Positions 1 through 40,906 of a DNA stretch of 40,906 bases are shown one piece after another (positions within the stretch are counted from its first letter, which is position 1; each line of letters begins with the position of its first letter). The notes below the pieces were generated by a model that did no database searches, was not told the origin of the DNA, and saw nothing but the letters and a program-made list of their open reading frames with translations. The translations under genes were made by a program, and so were the position numbers. Location of the stretch: assembly GCF_000485595.1 (NCBI RefSeq), contig NW_014577858.1:1-40906 (forward strand), read 5' to 3'. Source of the stretch: Priapulus caudatus (Eukaryota > Priapulida > Priapulimorpha > Priapulimorphida > Priapulidae).

Positions 1-790
1 GTTCGAATCTTTAAAGAATGGGAACGTTGCTGACGTATTTTCCGTTAGTCTCTGCATACATCCTCCATAGTGGCGAAAGGAACTCTGTCCAGATAGTGTG
101 TCGCTTCGCTTATCTTCTCCAGTCATTCAACGAAAGAATTCAAATCAGTAGTGTCTTGTTCTCCGTGGGTTTGTATAGAAATGTTTCTCAATCTGCTTTA
201 CTCGTGTCCTGGTGCAAGTATCCTGAATACATCCAACCCGAGATTCTCGATTGACTCTCTCTGCAATTCTTGCTCGATGTCTGCGTGTAGACATCAAAAC
301 CCATGTATATCGTCGGCAGCTTTCATTCTCGTAAAGCTGCATAAAAGGATAGTTCGGAGGCTTCACCAAGACAGTTTTTTAACCACATTGTCTTTGTACC
401 AGGGCCATACCATCTAAAATCACAGCAAGCTGAGTTTGCTGGATCGATTCTCTGGTGGCAAATTTTCTTAGCTTTAGTAGTATGGCCTGTTTCGTCTTCC
501 TCATGTTTCATCCAGATTTCCGTTTGCCAACGCCCATGGATTAGCCGAGACGATGGAGAGCACGTCTTTCATTGTCAAGCTTTCTTGTTTGTCCAATCAG
601 AGGACATTTGGCAAATAAGATTTTATCTGCGTTAATTCATTATCTACCTGAACTCGTCCTGTTTTGTAGTTTCTCTTTCACCGTTATGTCACTAATGCTT
701 TTCAGCGTTCGCTTCTTCAATGGCTCAAAGAAACCTGGGCTTCATCTCCCACACCTCTCTTCTCGAAGAGTGTCATAGCAGCTTGGCCTT
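1..790 (-). pseudogene. Degraded FEN/PIN-like nuclease-family ORF, copy C (partial, runs off window)
   Basis: I read fragments in all three minus-strand frames that join in family order. From about 730 down to 680 comes FEPLKKRTLKSI. Near 635-575 come INADKILFAKC and then MKDVLSIVSANPWALANG. Near 430-395 is VILDGMALVQRQ, then YMGFDVYTQTSSKN near 315-275, then LDVFRILAPGHE, FVEWLEKISE-like and RRLTENTSAT-like pieces reaching base 1. This matches a large family of uncharacterised invertebrate proteins that I recognise by motif, not by name. The LDGMALVQ and FDVY blocks correspond in position to the first two acidic motifs of FEN1-type nucleases. At least four frame changes and several stops make it a pseudogene. 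The later motifs (EEADT, DTDV, LTGCD) would lie left of the window. It belongs to a different subfamily from the copies at 10746-12876 and 22893-23950. Confidence 0.72.
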
Positions 791-2988
791 ATTCCTATCC
801 AAATAGATGCACTACTATGGTCCAGCTGTAAGCTGTGGGCCAGTGAGTAGACTGACTATTTCAGAGTGGACACGAATGGGTTGATCAGTTCGACTTCAAG
901 CAGGCTTACCAGTACAAGTGATATCCTTTCAAATCCTTGTTTATTCCTGGTTTGGCTCAGCATCAGTAGGGTGCCTGAAGGCAGAGTTACCACCCCCCCC
1001 CCCCCCCCCCCCCCCTCCATGCATTTCGCAATAATCTAAAAATGAGCCTTCTGTATTCCGCCATGAGTAATGTCCCTGATGGCCCTGGCTTAATATTAAA
1101 GCCTTGGTGCCGCCGCTGTCTGAGTGTCTTTGTTTAATGTTCTTCGACTACTTGATTCCCCAAGCGTTGACAATCTCCGCATAGTACTTGACATATATCC
1201 TGGCATAATCTGGTTTCATAGGCGCAGTCACCACGAATCATGTGTGATTGCAAGATAATGCAACGCCAATTCCCCTCTCGACAAGCTTCGCAACAGGTTG
1301 AGTATATTCGTCTGTATCTGTCCAGAAAAACATGAAGTGCAACTATATGATCTGCAGTTTTGCAGACAATGTCAAAATAGCAAGCTGAAGACGACAATGA
1401 TGTTAGAATTTCGATGGCAATTGATGAACGATGAGTATGAATGATAGAATAAAGCTAGCTAACAGACACGCTGTCGAACATCAGTCATGGTAAGCACTTG
1501 CCCATGGCACAACCTTGTCTATGTAAATGTAATTGTAAATGTAAATGTAATTGTAAATATGTAGGTGATTCTAACATAAGGCCTAGTACACTGTAATCAA
1601 AAACCTACTGACCCTTTTACTTTCTGAGTTCTTATTCTTCATTCATTGATCATGATTGTATGACCTAATAGTTGAGAAAAATTTGACATGGTGTACACAG
1701 GTACGGCGCTCAAGGCAGAGTGAATTTGTTATTAGGGTACTGTTAAAATCAATAATCTGGTTGAACATAATCAACACGGGCCCCAGTTTCAATAGCAAAA
1801 CCTGGCAAGGACTACGAGCACGGAAGGTGACTGATTTTATAATGTTTAGTATCCTGTAGTTGATTCAGATAGAAAAGAGTTCCGCGAATATGTAGTGTCT
1901 TGTAACCAATGTTTGGCCTGCTTTTGCCGCTAAAAATACGACAGGATAAGAAAGTGCATGCCAAGCTAGACCTTTGTGGGCCTAATTAATTTGAAATTCA
2001 CATTAAAAAAAGTATAAGATTGTATCAGGAGATATGCCTATACCATATTGGCAGTTTAGTTTTTCAAATTTCAGCCAACTAATTCAAGCATTGTCAAGTT
2101 TTTACATTTTTGGCTATTTTAGCGCCCAAAATAAGGCAATTTTAAGAAATATGTCAAAGACTCGTTCCATACCATAGCATAAGATAAAAATAACAGCAAA
2201 CTTTTAGTTGTTTACTATTAAATCAACTTATCTACATCTCGTTTGCTGCCGGAATTAGACACAGCTCAGACCAACAATAACATTGGTAACGGATACTGAT
2301 AGGGCATTTTCTGACAGGGGGTCCGATTTCTTAAAGCAGGGAGCGGTCAAAGTTTCATGACCTTTTGACCTCTGCTGAGGTTACATATCATAAACAGATT
2401 TGTGCATATGATGGAGGTATTAAGTGTAGAGGACAAAACTACCAACATTTTGAGGCGGTCATTTGGTCACTGTATGTGCCATTCCTTGCAAAATTATCAA
2501 TTTTTAATTGTCCCCTACCCATAATTAGCAGTCGTGTGCCTCCACCAACGAGTGACCCATATATCAAGTGCAATCTTCTACCATTAAGCTGTGAGTCATC
2601 GGCTTGCCTTCATGGTTTTGTTTTTCATTCTATGGACAGTAGGCCCTTTCAAAAAAATATAGTGAGATTTGCCAACCCCAGGTGGTACCAGATTGATGAA
2701 AGTTGGGGGTCTGGCTCATGGACTATTTATGGTCTGAAATGTTTGTTTTGCTTTTTTGGTGCGCTACATATAATCGCATTGCCTAACAGATTTATAATAA
2801 GTGTACAATGTCTCAATGAATACAATTGTTGTAAAAAAAAAGATGAAAAAGATAAATGAAAAATTTTGATTCGGCCCCTTTTTGGTGAGTCGGTCGGGTG
2901 AGGGCAAACAAACAATATTTTTATTATGGCCCTACCGTTATTGGGTCACTTATATTGTATATATTTATTATTATTGATATTTTTTTAG
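791..2988. other. Non-coding stretch upstream of the first identified PAP exon
   Basis: I found no convincing coding exon here. It holds a poly-C tract (993-1015), a GTAAAT-type minisatellite around 1518-1558 and AT-rich sequence. A 164-codon + frame at 2365-2859 has no recognisable domain and is low-complexity at its end. A minus frame at 1134-1397 contains FLDRYRRI, faintly like the nuclease-family FDRY block, but its flanks do not follow the family, so I leave it unassigned. The missing N-terminal exons of poly(A) polymerase may be here or further upstream. Confidence 0.5.
993..1015. repeat. Poly-C homopolymer tract
   Basis: This is an uninterrupted run of 23 C residues. Its length is unreliable in sequencing. 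Confidence 0.9.
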
Positions 2989-34255
<31,267 letters not shown>

Positions 34256-34372
34256 GTGTGTCCGAACTCTTTCACATTGTATTTACTGTTCCATTTGATT
34301 CCAAATGCTATTTAACAGTTTATTGTTTTGCCACAACATGACTCATGAGGTATCATCAACTAGGACACCTTG

Positions 34373-34640
34373 TTATACCCCCCGCCAACGAAGTTAGGGG
34401 GGGGGGTATTCTGGAAACGCTTGGTCGGTGTGTCTGTCTGTCTGTGTGTCTGTCCGTCCGTCTGTCCGCCACAAGACTTGTCCAGACATCTCGAAAAGTA
34501 CTGGACTGATTTCAACCATATTTGGCACACATCACCAGTACCCAATGTAGTTGTGGACCTGCGATGAATTTTTTTTGTCCGACATTTTAGGAAAGATTTA
34601 TGGCCGTTTTCCGTAATTAAACCCATTTGGTTATATATGA
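34373..34640 (+). repeat. ATACCCCCCGCCAACGAAGTT interspersed repeat (start of the word shown split as ATACCCCCCGCC)
   Basis: It starts ATACCCCCCGCCAACGAAG, has a G run at 34398-34406, a TGTC/GTCC run (34430-34470) and a GTACTGGACTGATTTC word. It resembles in style the AGCTCACC repeats (GTCC run, then body) but is a distinct family. The end is not defined. Confidence 0.65.
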
Positions 34641-35726
34641 CATGCCACTGCCATCTAGTGGATGATTTCTAAAGCTGGGTTTACACTAACGATTTTATGC
34701 AGTCAAGTTGCCATTTTTCTTCTTTCTACCAACCTCTTTATGTATGTTCAAAGCTCTTACATTATCGACCGCGAGGCGGACATTATCGACGCGGATACGC
34801 ATTTTTGCATGTATTACATGCCGCCAGCGTGGCACCTAAAGCAAAAACGTGTGCTCCCCCTAGGGTGGAGGGACACACCCCTGATTGCTGTTCTCTGATT
34901 GGCCACTTGGCTAAAAAACGTCCAACTCGCCTGCTTCGAGTCGGTGAAACGTTCTAATTTCCCGACTCGCTGCTATCGATCGGTTGGACGCACGACTTTT
35001 GCGTTTACACTGGCGATTTCAGTTGCCAAATTGCTAAGTTCGTACAACTTCTACAATACACATACAGGCACCATAACAGCTCAAAGGCTACAGACCGAGG
35101 GTATTTCTTATTTATTAATTTAAGAGCAGAAGGATTGCAATATCTTATAAACGACATAGTTTCAGTTATAATATGGATAAATTTGTCCTAAGATGAACAT
35201 CGTTAAATAGCATTTAGGTATAAATGTAATTGCACTTTTGCGATTAGCCCTCGGTTTGTAACGTGCAAAATAAATTGGCAAATGCACAACTTTTTCAGGG
35301 TGGCAGTGTGATCGCGGGTGTCATGTCAGCGCCCAAAAATGAAGATTTCGAGATGAGTGTTGTTTTATGACAAACGTGAATGCGTAATTATAGATATTTA
35401 TAGGTATTATTTATAAATGTACTATCATAATATACTCTCAAATTCTAGAGGAAAGTATCCCTTTAAACGTGTGCGGACAGCACAGCAACAGCGTCACTGA
35501 AGTTCAAATTGGTGCACACTCGGTAATCTGTGATAAAATTAGCCAATTACATAGTGCAACAATGAAAAGTTTTGTACATTTTCAACTTCATAGACGTTTT
35601 TTTTAAAACCTCATTGTAAAGTAGCAGAAAATAATAATCTATTGATGAAACTTACTTTCATTAAAATAATAAAAGATATTTCCACAAAACTACAGATTTC
35701 AGCTAATTTATGTTCATGCCATAACG
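34641..35726. other. Unassigned sequence downstream of PAP exon 15
   Basis: GGTTTACACTAACGATTTT (34679) and CGTTTACACTGGCGATTTC (35002) are related direct words about 320 bp apart, perhaps ends of an undefined repeat. Otherwise AT-rich, with no gene. Confidence 0.5.
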
Positions 35727-35732
35727 ACGTGT

Positions 35733-36043
35733 CAGGGTGCGAAATTAACGCGAGTCTGGAGTCAAATACTCCCTGATTTACTGTCGGACTCCCTGATTTG
35801 ACATATACAAGAGTCCGTGTGACTCCCTGAAAATTCTGCTATACTCACTAGTTCGTTCCAGAGCATGGCCTCGCAGAATTACCTTCTTTTTTTTAGCAAA
35901 TGACCCAAGCAAATTTGGCAGACGTGCATCGCAAAGGTCCTTTTTGTTAACATCTGTGGTACTACTTGTATACTGCGGACTCCCTCTTTTTGATGGCAGG
36001 GTGTCCGTGGGACTCGCTTGTTCAAAAGTTAATTCTACCCCTG
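35733..36043 (+). mobile_element. Complete GAGTCC hAT-like MITE (311 bp) with 6-bp TSD
   Basis: It starts CAGGGTGCGAAATTAACGCG and ends AGTTAATTCTACCCCTG. ACGTGT flanks both sides (35727-35732, 36044-36049). It contains several GGACTCCCT words. Relatives: 7655-7823 (left part) and 24566-24655 (fragment). Confidence 0.85.
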
Positions 36044-36049
36044 ACGTGT

Positions 36050-36530
36050 AGATGTATACGCAACGATGTCGAGTCACTCTGAAGCCGCTTTATAATTACT
36101 ACTCCGCACCTGAGTGGCATTCTTTTTAGATGTCAATATAGGATTGAAAAAAGAACAAGGTGGCATTTGTCTTGAGTCTATCTCATCAAAATGTTATTGT
36201 GTACAAAATGCTTGCGTAAAACAGTACTCTGATTAGATAGACACAGGGATTGGATGGATATAGGGGAAATGCAGCTTCAGAATAACAAGTGCTGCAGTGC
36301 GACAGGGGTCATCTGGTGTCTGGTGTACTGCTGATAAATGCATTTGTGCATAGCAAGACGTCTTATACATAAGTCTTCTTTATTCTTGTTTGACTTTCGT
36401 AGCCAATTCAAATAAATATATCAGCAGGACTCTGTAACTACACTTAATGTGTAATTAAACTGTCGCACCCACCTAATCTATATGGGCTAATTATAATAAC
36501 AAAACCAATAATAACAATTCAAATACAATT
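36050..36530. other. Unassigned AT-rich stretch
   Basis: No gene, inverted repeat or microsatellite that I can support. Confidence 0.6.
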
Positions 36531-36531
36531 T

Positions 36532-36686
36532 AATGAATGTCACTGACGTTGACATGAAAGATTTAAACATATGAGCATGGATTACAAAGTTTATACTATT
36601 GACTATAATTAATCGAATAGAATGTAATGAATGACATTGACATTGACATAAAAGATTTAAACATATGAGCATGGATCTCCAAGTTT
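36532..36686 (+). repeat. Two-copy direct repeat, period ~90 bp
   Basis: TAATGAATGTCACTGACGTT at 36532 and TAATGAATGACATTGACATT at 36622 each lead into AAAGATTTAAACATATGAGC. About 65 bp per copy is conserved. Confidence 0.85.
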
Positions 36687-36704
36687 AATTAGAGGGGGGT
36701 TGGG

Positions 36705-36982
36705 GTTCTTCCCTTCCACCTCCCTCCCCACTGCGTCCCACCTCCCTCCCTCCTGCCTGTCAGCTTCCTCCCCCTGCCTCCCACGTCACTCCCCTTGCCT
36801 CTCACTTCCACCCCCCTTACCTCCCATCTCCCTGCCCCGGCCTCCGACCTCCCTCCCCCTGCCTCCCACCTCCCATCCCATTGCACACCGTTTCCCGTCC
36901 GCATACACGCCGTATCACCATTTTCCTGTCCCCGTCTCAGTTTACTACTCTCTCTCTCTTTATGTTTCTCTCTCTCTCTCTT
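36705..36982. repeat. Pyrimidine-rich minisatellite and (TC)n tract
   Basis: Imperfect CCTCCCACCTCCCTCCCCCTG repeats of about 20 bp run from 36715 to 36880 (word shown truncated elsewhere as CCTCCCACCTCCC). A (CT)n run is at 36948-36981. Proline- and serine-rich frames here are artefacts. The strong strand asymmetry could form a triplex or G-rich structure on the other strand. Confidence 0.85.
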
Positions 36983-37110
36983 AATTAAATAAATGAATAA
37001 AATAAAATCGCTCGCGATGATGCCTTTTACCACCCCCTCAATAATACTTCGTTCCTATGCCCCTGAGTGTAACAGCCATAGAAATAATAATATAGTGTCT
37101 CTATATATTT

Positions 37111-37832
37111 AGCTCACCTTGACATCGTCAAGCTGAGCTATTGCCATGGGTCGCCGTCCGTCCGTCCGTCCGTCAACATTTTGCTTCGGTCAACGATAAC
37201 TCAGGAACCGTTTGGCCCACATGTTTGAAATTGGGTATAGTTGTTACTGCTATGCTCCCATATTAAACGTCCTATTTTGAAGCACGCCAGTCGACGTACT
37301 TTCGAGCCACGGCATTTTTTTGGCAAAAATGCGAATTGCCATTATTCAGTTCAGGTTCAACGGATTTTGCTCATTTTTGGTATGTGAATGAATAAGGGCT
37401 AAGGGTTTTGATATTTAAGAAAAAATTATACAAATTAGGTAGGGTTTTGCAATTATATAGAATATTATATAAACACAAACAGTCTGTGGTGTCACACTTG
37501 TCTGGTTCGTTTTATTGACAATATCTTTAATGCAAAATTGGTATTTCCTCTCCACCCTGCCGATAAAACGTCTATATTAGAGTAAAGATTTACAAAACAT
37601 GTTGGAACGCAGCATAACCTATTTATTTCAAACGCCATCGCTACAAAGCGGATATAGCGCCATCTACGGTCACAAATTCTGATTCTTTTGGTTTATAAAT
37701 TATTGCGATATACAGATGGCAATCGTTTCTATAATGTACGTCGATAGTTGCTCAATTAAAACTGACTTCTTCTTACTCACTCATTTGTGTCCTTTTTTGT
37801 GGTGAGCTACAGTGTCACTGACACTTTCATTC
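37111..37832 (+). repeat. AGCTCACC repeat, copy D (best complete copy)
   Basis: It starts AGCTCACCTTGACATCGTCA and ends GGTGAGCT at 37808 plus the CAGTGTCACTGACACTTTC tail. It has no insertion, so it serves as a reference for the breaks in copies B and C. It contains (GTCC)n near 37157 and no ORF, so it is probably non-autonomous. Confidence 0.88.
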
Positions 37833-38116
37833 TATGGTAACAGCATATGTTCTCACAACTGGTGCACAGATATCTACGGCCATAGCTACATGATACATGT
37901 TAAGATTCAAGATGAAAATTAAATATATATTATATGGTACTAGTTATTATTTATTCGTTTAACAAAGTTACATGAGAATAAAATATAATTTAAACTAGGC
38001 CTGTAGTTGCCGCGAGATGGCGCGTGCAAGTGTGATCAATAATCAAAGATGGCATCGCCCTTCGTGCGTGATAAGCATAGAAATAGAATAGAAGTAGAAC
38101 GCTCACGCCCATTGTC
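37833..38116. other. Unassigned stretch
   Basis: AT-rich then mixed sequence. No gene. Confidence 0.6.
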
Positions 38117-38119
38117 TTA

Positions 38120-38416
38120 GGGCGCGTTTGTTTGGTCGCATCCACGGATCTCGATCCGATGGATTCGCTGATCTGACTGTTTGGTCGGATCACTTGATCT
38201 CGATCTACCGAATTCTACCCTGCTAGCGAGGTGGATTTGAACGGGATAGAATATGGCGGCCCGCATCTCAGCCAATCACAATTTGTTCGTTGTTATGAAC
38301 CATCCCGTGATAGGTCACAGCGAAACGTGAACTGGTGAAAGTGAGTTTGCGTTTGTTTGGTCGGATCAGGATCACATGATCGCAATCCGACGTATTCGTC
38401 CCAAACAAACGCGCCC
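38120..38416. mobile_element. PIF/Harbinger-like MITE with TTA duplication
   Basis: GGGCGCGTTTGTTTGG at the left and CCCAAACAAACGCGCCC at the right are inverted ends. TTA is present on both sides (38117-38119, 38417-38419). Internal GGTCGGATCA and TCGATC words recur. GGGC...GTTTGTTT ends with a 3-bp TTA duplication fit Harbinger/Tourist MITEs. 297 bp, no ORF. Confidence 0.88.
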
Positions 38417-39158
38417 TTAGTTCACGCGCTTGGTGGCATGCTTGAGTGAACACGCCGCCATCTGGCCGCCCCCAAGCGGTGCGAGTCTAGGCAGCTCAAA
38501 CCGTGTGTTTACAGGCTGTATTTAATGAAGGTTGATCGGAATTTTCTCCCAGCAAAACCTCACAAGATGTCTTATCTACCTCTTAAACAAATTTTAATAC
38601 CCAATGCAAAGAAAATATGATAAGAAAGTAGTGTAGTTGAATGCCAAAGTACCCGTTAAAGGAATAGTAGGTCCATCGATTATACAAAGTTGACGAATGC
38701 TACAGTAACTGGCACCTTGTGTAGTTAATAAGTACATTACCTTATAGCCAAACGCGTATTAGTTTGTCCAATATCACTGCTGGTTACAAAGAAATGTCTA
38801 ATTGAAATCCGTAAATTTGGTAGTCTGGCGCCAACGCTAAATTGCTTGCCAACCAAATAAGCCTCGATTTCGGTTCGGTGACATCACATGTTGCTACAGA
38901 ATGTTGAGCAGCGAATTGTTTGTCCCGGGTAAATTGTATGCCTAGTGACGGCAGTCGTAATCAGTATCGAGGCACAAGTAAATACCCTTGGTTGCTAATG
39001 AACGGGTACCCACATGTCTTCAATTTCGGACACAGGTGTATTCGTTTGACCAATATACGTAAATACGCGTAGTGCCGTCTGCTTCCCATGTTTAGTCTAT
39101 GGCCGTGGTTAGTTCGCGATCCCCACATAGTGTTGTCCCCCAACATGCACAGCCTACT

Positions 39159-39433
39159 TCATTATCACGAGCGTCCGTGATTAGTACGTGGATTCCATGT
39201 TCATTACAATCAGAGCTAGCGTAGGGCCTACTGTTACGTATACAGTTACGGCACTGTACTATCAGGATGGTACTATCGCTAGCGTGCCAGCTGAGCGGCA
39301 GCGTGCCAGCTGAGCGGCAGCGTGCCAGCTGAGCGGCAGCGTGCCAGCAGCAAGAGCTTGCAATAGCTAGAGATGATCTCCCAGTGCGCAGAGATACTGC
39401 CTGAACGTAATAAACACGGACGCTCGTGATAAG
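39159..39433. repeat. Inner inverted pair inside the TTAA element
   Basis: CATTATCACGAGCGTCCGTG at 39159 pairs with CACGGACGCTCGTGATAAGG near 39415-39433, enclosing the 19-bp tandem repeat. Possibly a further nested foldback. Confidence 0.75.
39281..39349. repeat. 19-bp tandem repeat, about 3.5 units
   Basis: GCGTGCCAGCTGAGCGGCA repeats three times and then partly (GCGTGCCAGCAGC). Confidence 0.92.
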
Positions 39434-39988
39434 GTAAAATGACATGGTAAGGATATAACGTTTTATCGGGGCTGTCCGTTTATAGTCCGTGGGTGTCCGT
39501 CAGTTTTCGTTCGTGTGTTCTGTACCATTTACGTGTTTCCCATTTCATAGTGTAAATGTTCGTACGAATCTTCAAATTGGGTTCTAATATCCTTTTCACA
39601 TATTATATGTTGCTTGTAATCTCAAGATCTTCGTATATTCATTTATTCCCAAGAGTAAAACCATAACGTACGGAATGCGCACTCAGACCACAAGGATCGA
39701 AATCACTGACGGCCGAGCATACGTACGAAAATGTCCGGTGCACTATAATCTGTATGCCACCGCTTCGCCGGTTACGGCCGGTCATAGCCGGTATAGCGGG
39801 TTGAATCTGTCAACAACGGATTTATTTGACCGCGGATTTCAATTGGACATTTCTTAGTAACCAGCAGTGATATTGGACAAACTAATACGCGTTTGGCTAT
39901 AAGGTGATGTACTTATTAACTACACAAGGTGCCAGTTACTGTAGCATTCGTCAACTTTGCATAATCGATGGACCTACTATTCCTTTAA

Positions 39989-40262
39989 TGACTTTAAAGA
40001 CTTAGTTTTAATTACAGAAAAACATGCATGGATACGTTTTCCTATAGATTTTAAACACTGCTTTCTTACAGAGGTAAAATTAAAATTGACAACTGCTACT
40101 GAATGGACTGTTGCACATGCTGCTACTGAACTAAAATTTGTACTTAACTATCCACATTGGCAAGAAAACAAGACAAGATTTGATGTACATATTGCTTGCA
40201 CTTCAGCTTCCCCAGGCCCAACTACACATGTAGGAACTAATTTAATTATGATTCTAAGATGA
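39989..40262 (+). other. Open frame of ~90 codons next to the TTAA element, unknown
   Basis: The frame is open from inside the TIR (39957) to a TGA at 40260, without an early ATG. It reads FNDFKDLVLITEKHAWIRFP, TEVKLKLTTATEWTVAHAAT, FVLNYPHWQENKTRFDVHIA and SPGPTTHVGTNLIMILR. TTTTAATTACAG at 40007-40018 would be a good splice acceptor. The composition looks protein-like rather than repeat-derived, but I recognise no domain. It could be an exon, a captured fragment or chance. Confidence 0.3.
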
Positions 40263-40560
40263 ATACAATACATTGTACGGCGAAGAAAAAGTAATTTGTG
40301 TATAATTCCATTCATTCACAATATTTTATTTTTAATGGCTTGTATCTGTGCGCAACTTAGGTTCTTTATTTTGGTATTTCAAAACATAGGCACAATCATA
40401 TGGGGCGCCAAGTGTCGCATGACTGATTTCGTTATAATCTATCAGCTGAGGGAAGTCCTGTGTGCATTTATATGTCCCCGCAGTTTGATGCTTGATTCAT
40501 GTAGGGGACACCCCTGGGAGTAAAAAAAACTTGGGTAGACATTCTGAATCATGGGAAGGA

Positions 40561-40906
40561 TAGGTGAAATTCAAGATGGCGTTTAAGATGGCCGTCAATT
40601 CATGTAATTGACCATAACTCGCCACCTATTTATGATAGGAGGTTGATTTTGGTGTCTATCCCTATATTTTAGGGGTCAAAAGGAGATATATTTACTAGGC
40701 TGGTGTCCCTTTCTAGCGGCCATCTAGATTTAAGCATTTAGATGGCCAATGCATTTTGCGTAGCGGGTATCAGTTTTAATGGCTAGCCTGACCCCTAAAA
40801 TATAGGGATAGACACCAAAATAAACCTCCTATCATAAATAGGTGGCGAGTTATAGTCAATTACATGAATTGACGGCCATCTTAAACGCCATCTTGAATTT
40901 CACCTA
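40561..40906. mobile_element. Foldback MITE at the window edge
   Basis: TAGGTGAAATTCAAGATGGC from 40561 is exactly inverted by the last bases of the window (...TCTTGAATTTCACCTA). Arms of about 120 bp pair through GACGGCCATCTTAAACGCC, GGTGGCGAGTTAT and CCTATATTTTAGGGGTCA. It may extend a few bases past the window. The GCCATCTTGAATT word is also seen near 22700. Confidence 0.85.

Larger units (their letters stand above)
38660..39984. mobile_element. TTAA-flanked element with ~150-bp TIRs (piggyBac- or Kolobok-like, non-autonomous)
   Basis: TTAA lies at 38656-38659 and 39985-39988. AGGAATAGTAGGTCCATCGA begins the left TIR and its exact inverse ends the right one. The TIRs pair through GGCACCTTGTGTAG and ACGCGTATTAGTTTGTCC to about 38808/39835. 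Size 1325 bp. No transposase frame is visible. Confidence 0.92.

Noticed and set aside
1134-1397. Another nuclease-family fragment (FLDRYRRI)
   Set aside because: Only one short block resembles the family. Neighbouring residues in all frames do not continue the alignment, so I did not count it as a copy.
2365-2859. 164-codon + strand frame as a gene
   Set aside because: No domain, signal or homologous pattern, Lys/Asp low-complexity end, and no link by splice sites to poly(A) polymerase.
36689-37033. Pro/Ser-rich and Gly/Arg-rich frames
   Set aside because: Generated by the pyrimidine-rich minisatellite and (TC)n run.

Overview
This window is eukaryotic nuclear DNA, most likely from a marine invertebrate animal. 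It has GT-AG introns of a few hundred bases to 11 kb, an AT-rich background, many decayed transposons and microsatellites, and TTAGGG-type hexamers. It has no bacterial operons or Shine-Dalgarno spacing. I cannot name the species.

One host gene runs along the + strand: a canonical nuclear poly(A) polymerase (PAPOLA/PAPOLG type). I reconstructed 15 consecutive coding exons from 2989 to 34255. Every junction keeps the reading frame, and together they encode about 633 residues. All three catalytic aspartates are present, as are the central and RNA-binding-like domains and an acidic/basic C-terminal tail. The N-terminal ~60 residues and the extreme C-terminus were not found.

The rest is mostly transposon debris, concentrated in three introns. 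Intron 4 (6243-17734) holds a nest. A TA-flanked, Tigger/pogo-like element (6665-17675) contains AGCTCACC-type repeats. One of those is split by a CAGGG...CCCTG hAT-like element (7979-15830). That in turn contains a 5.9-kb element (8347-14224) whose ends are arrays of ~357-bp units in inverted orientation and whose core is a degraded nuclease-like ORF, plus a 9-bp-TSD MITE carrying telomere-like hexamers and a 450-bp foldback. Intron 6 (18511-24165) holds two further degraded copies of the nuclease family on the minus strand, a second telomere-hexamer MITE, and a hAT-like element nested in a TA-flanked element. Intron 10 (26104-31635) holds an AGCTCACC repeat split by a 961-bp TIR element, and a three-deep stack of hAT-like elements ending 84 bp before exon 11. 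Downstream of 34255 lie more MITEs: hAT-like, Harbinger-like, TTAA-type and a foldback at the window edge.

The most interesting system is the nuclease family. There are four degenerate copies from at least three subfamilies: 1-790 (-), 10746-12876 (+), 19250-20660 (-) and 22893-23950 (-). Across the copies the motif order is (I/V)LDGMALVQ, VFDRY, EEADT, DDTDV, LTGCD, G(I)GK and a C-terminal cysteine-rich region. This is the order of acidic motifs in FEN1/XPG-type (PIN-fold) nucleases. One copy lies between long array-type inverted repeats, which suggests that the family is carried by, or is part of, a DNA transposon, possibly Academ-like. Transposon and nuclease assignments rest on my reading of motifs and repeat ends; no database search was possible.
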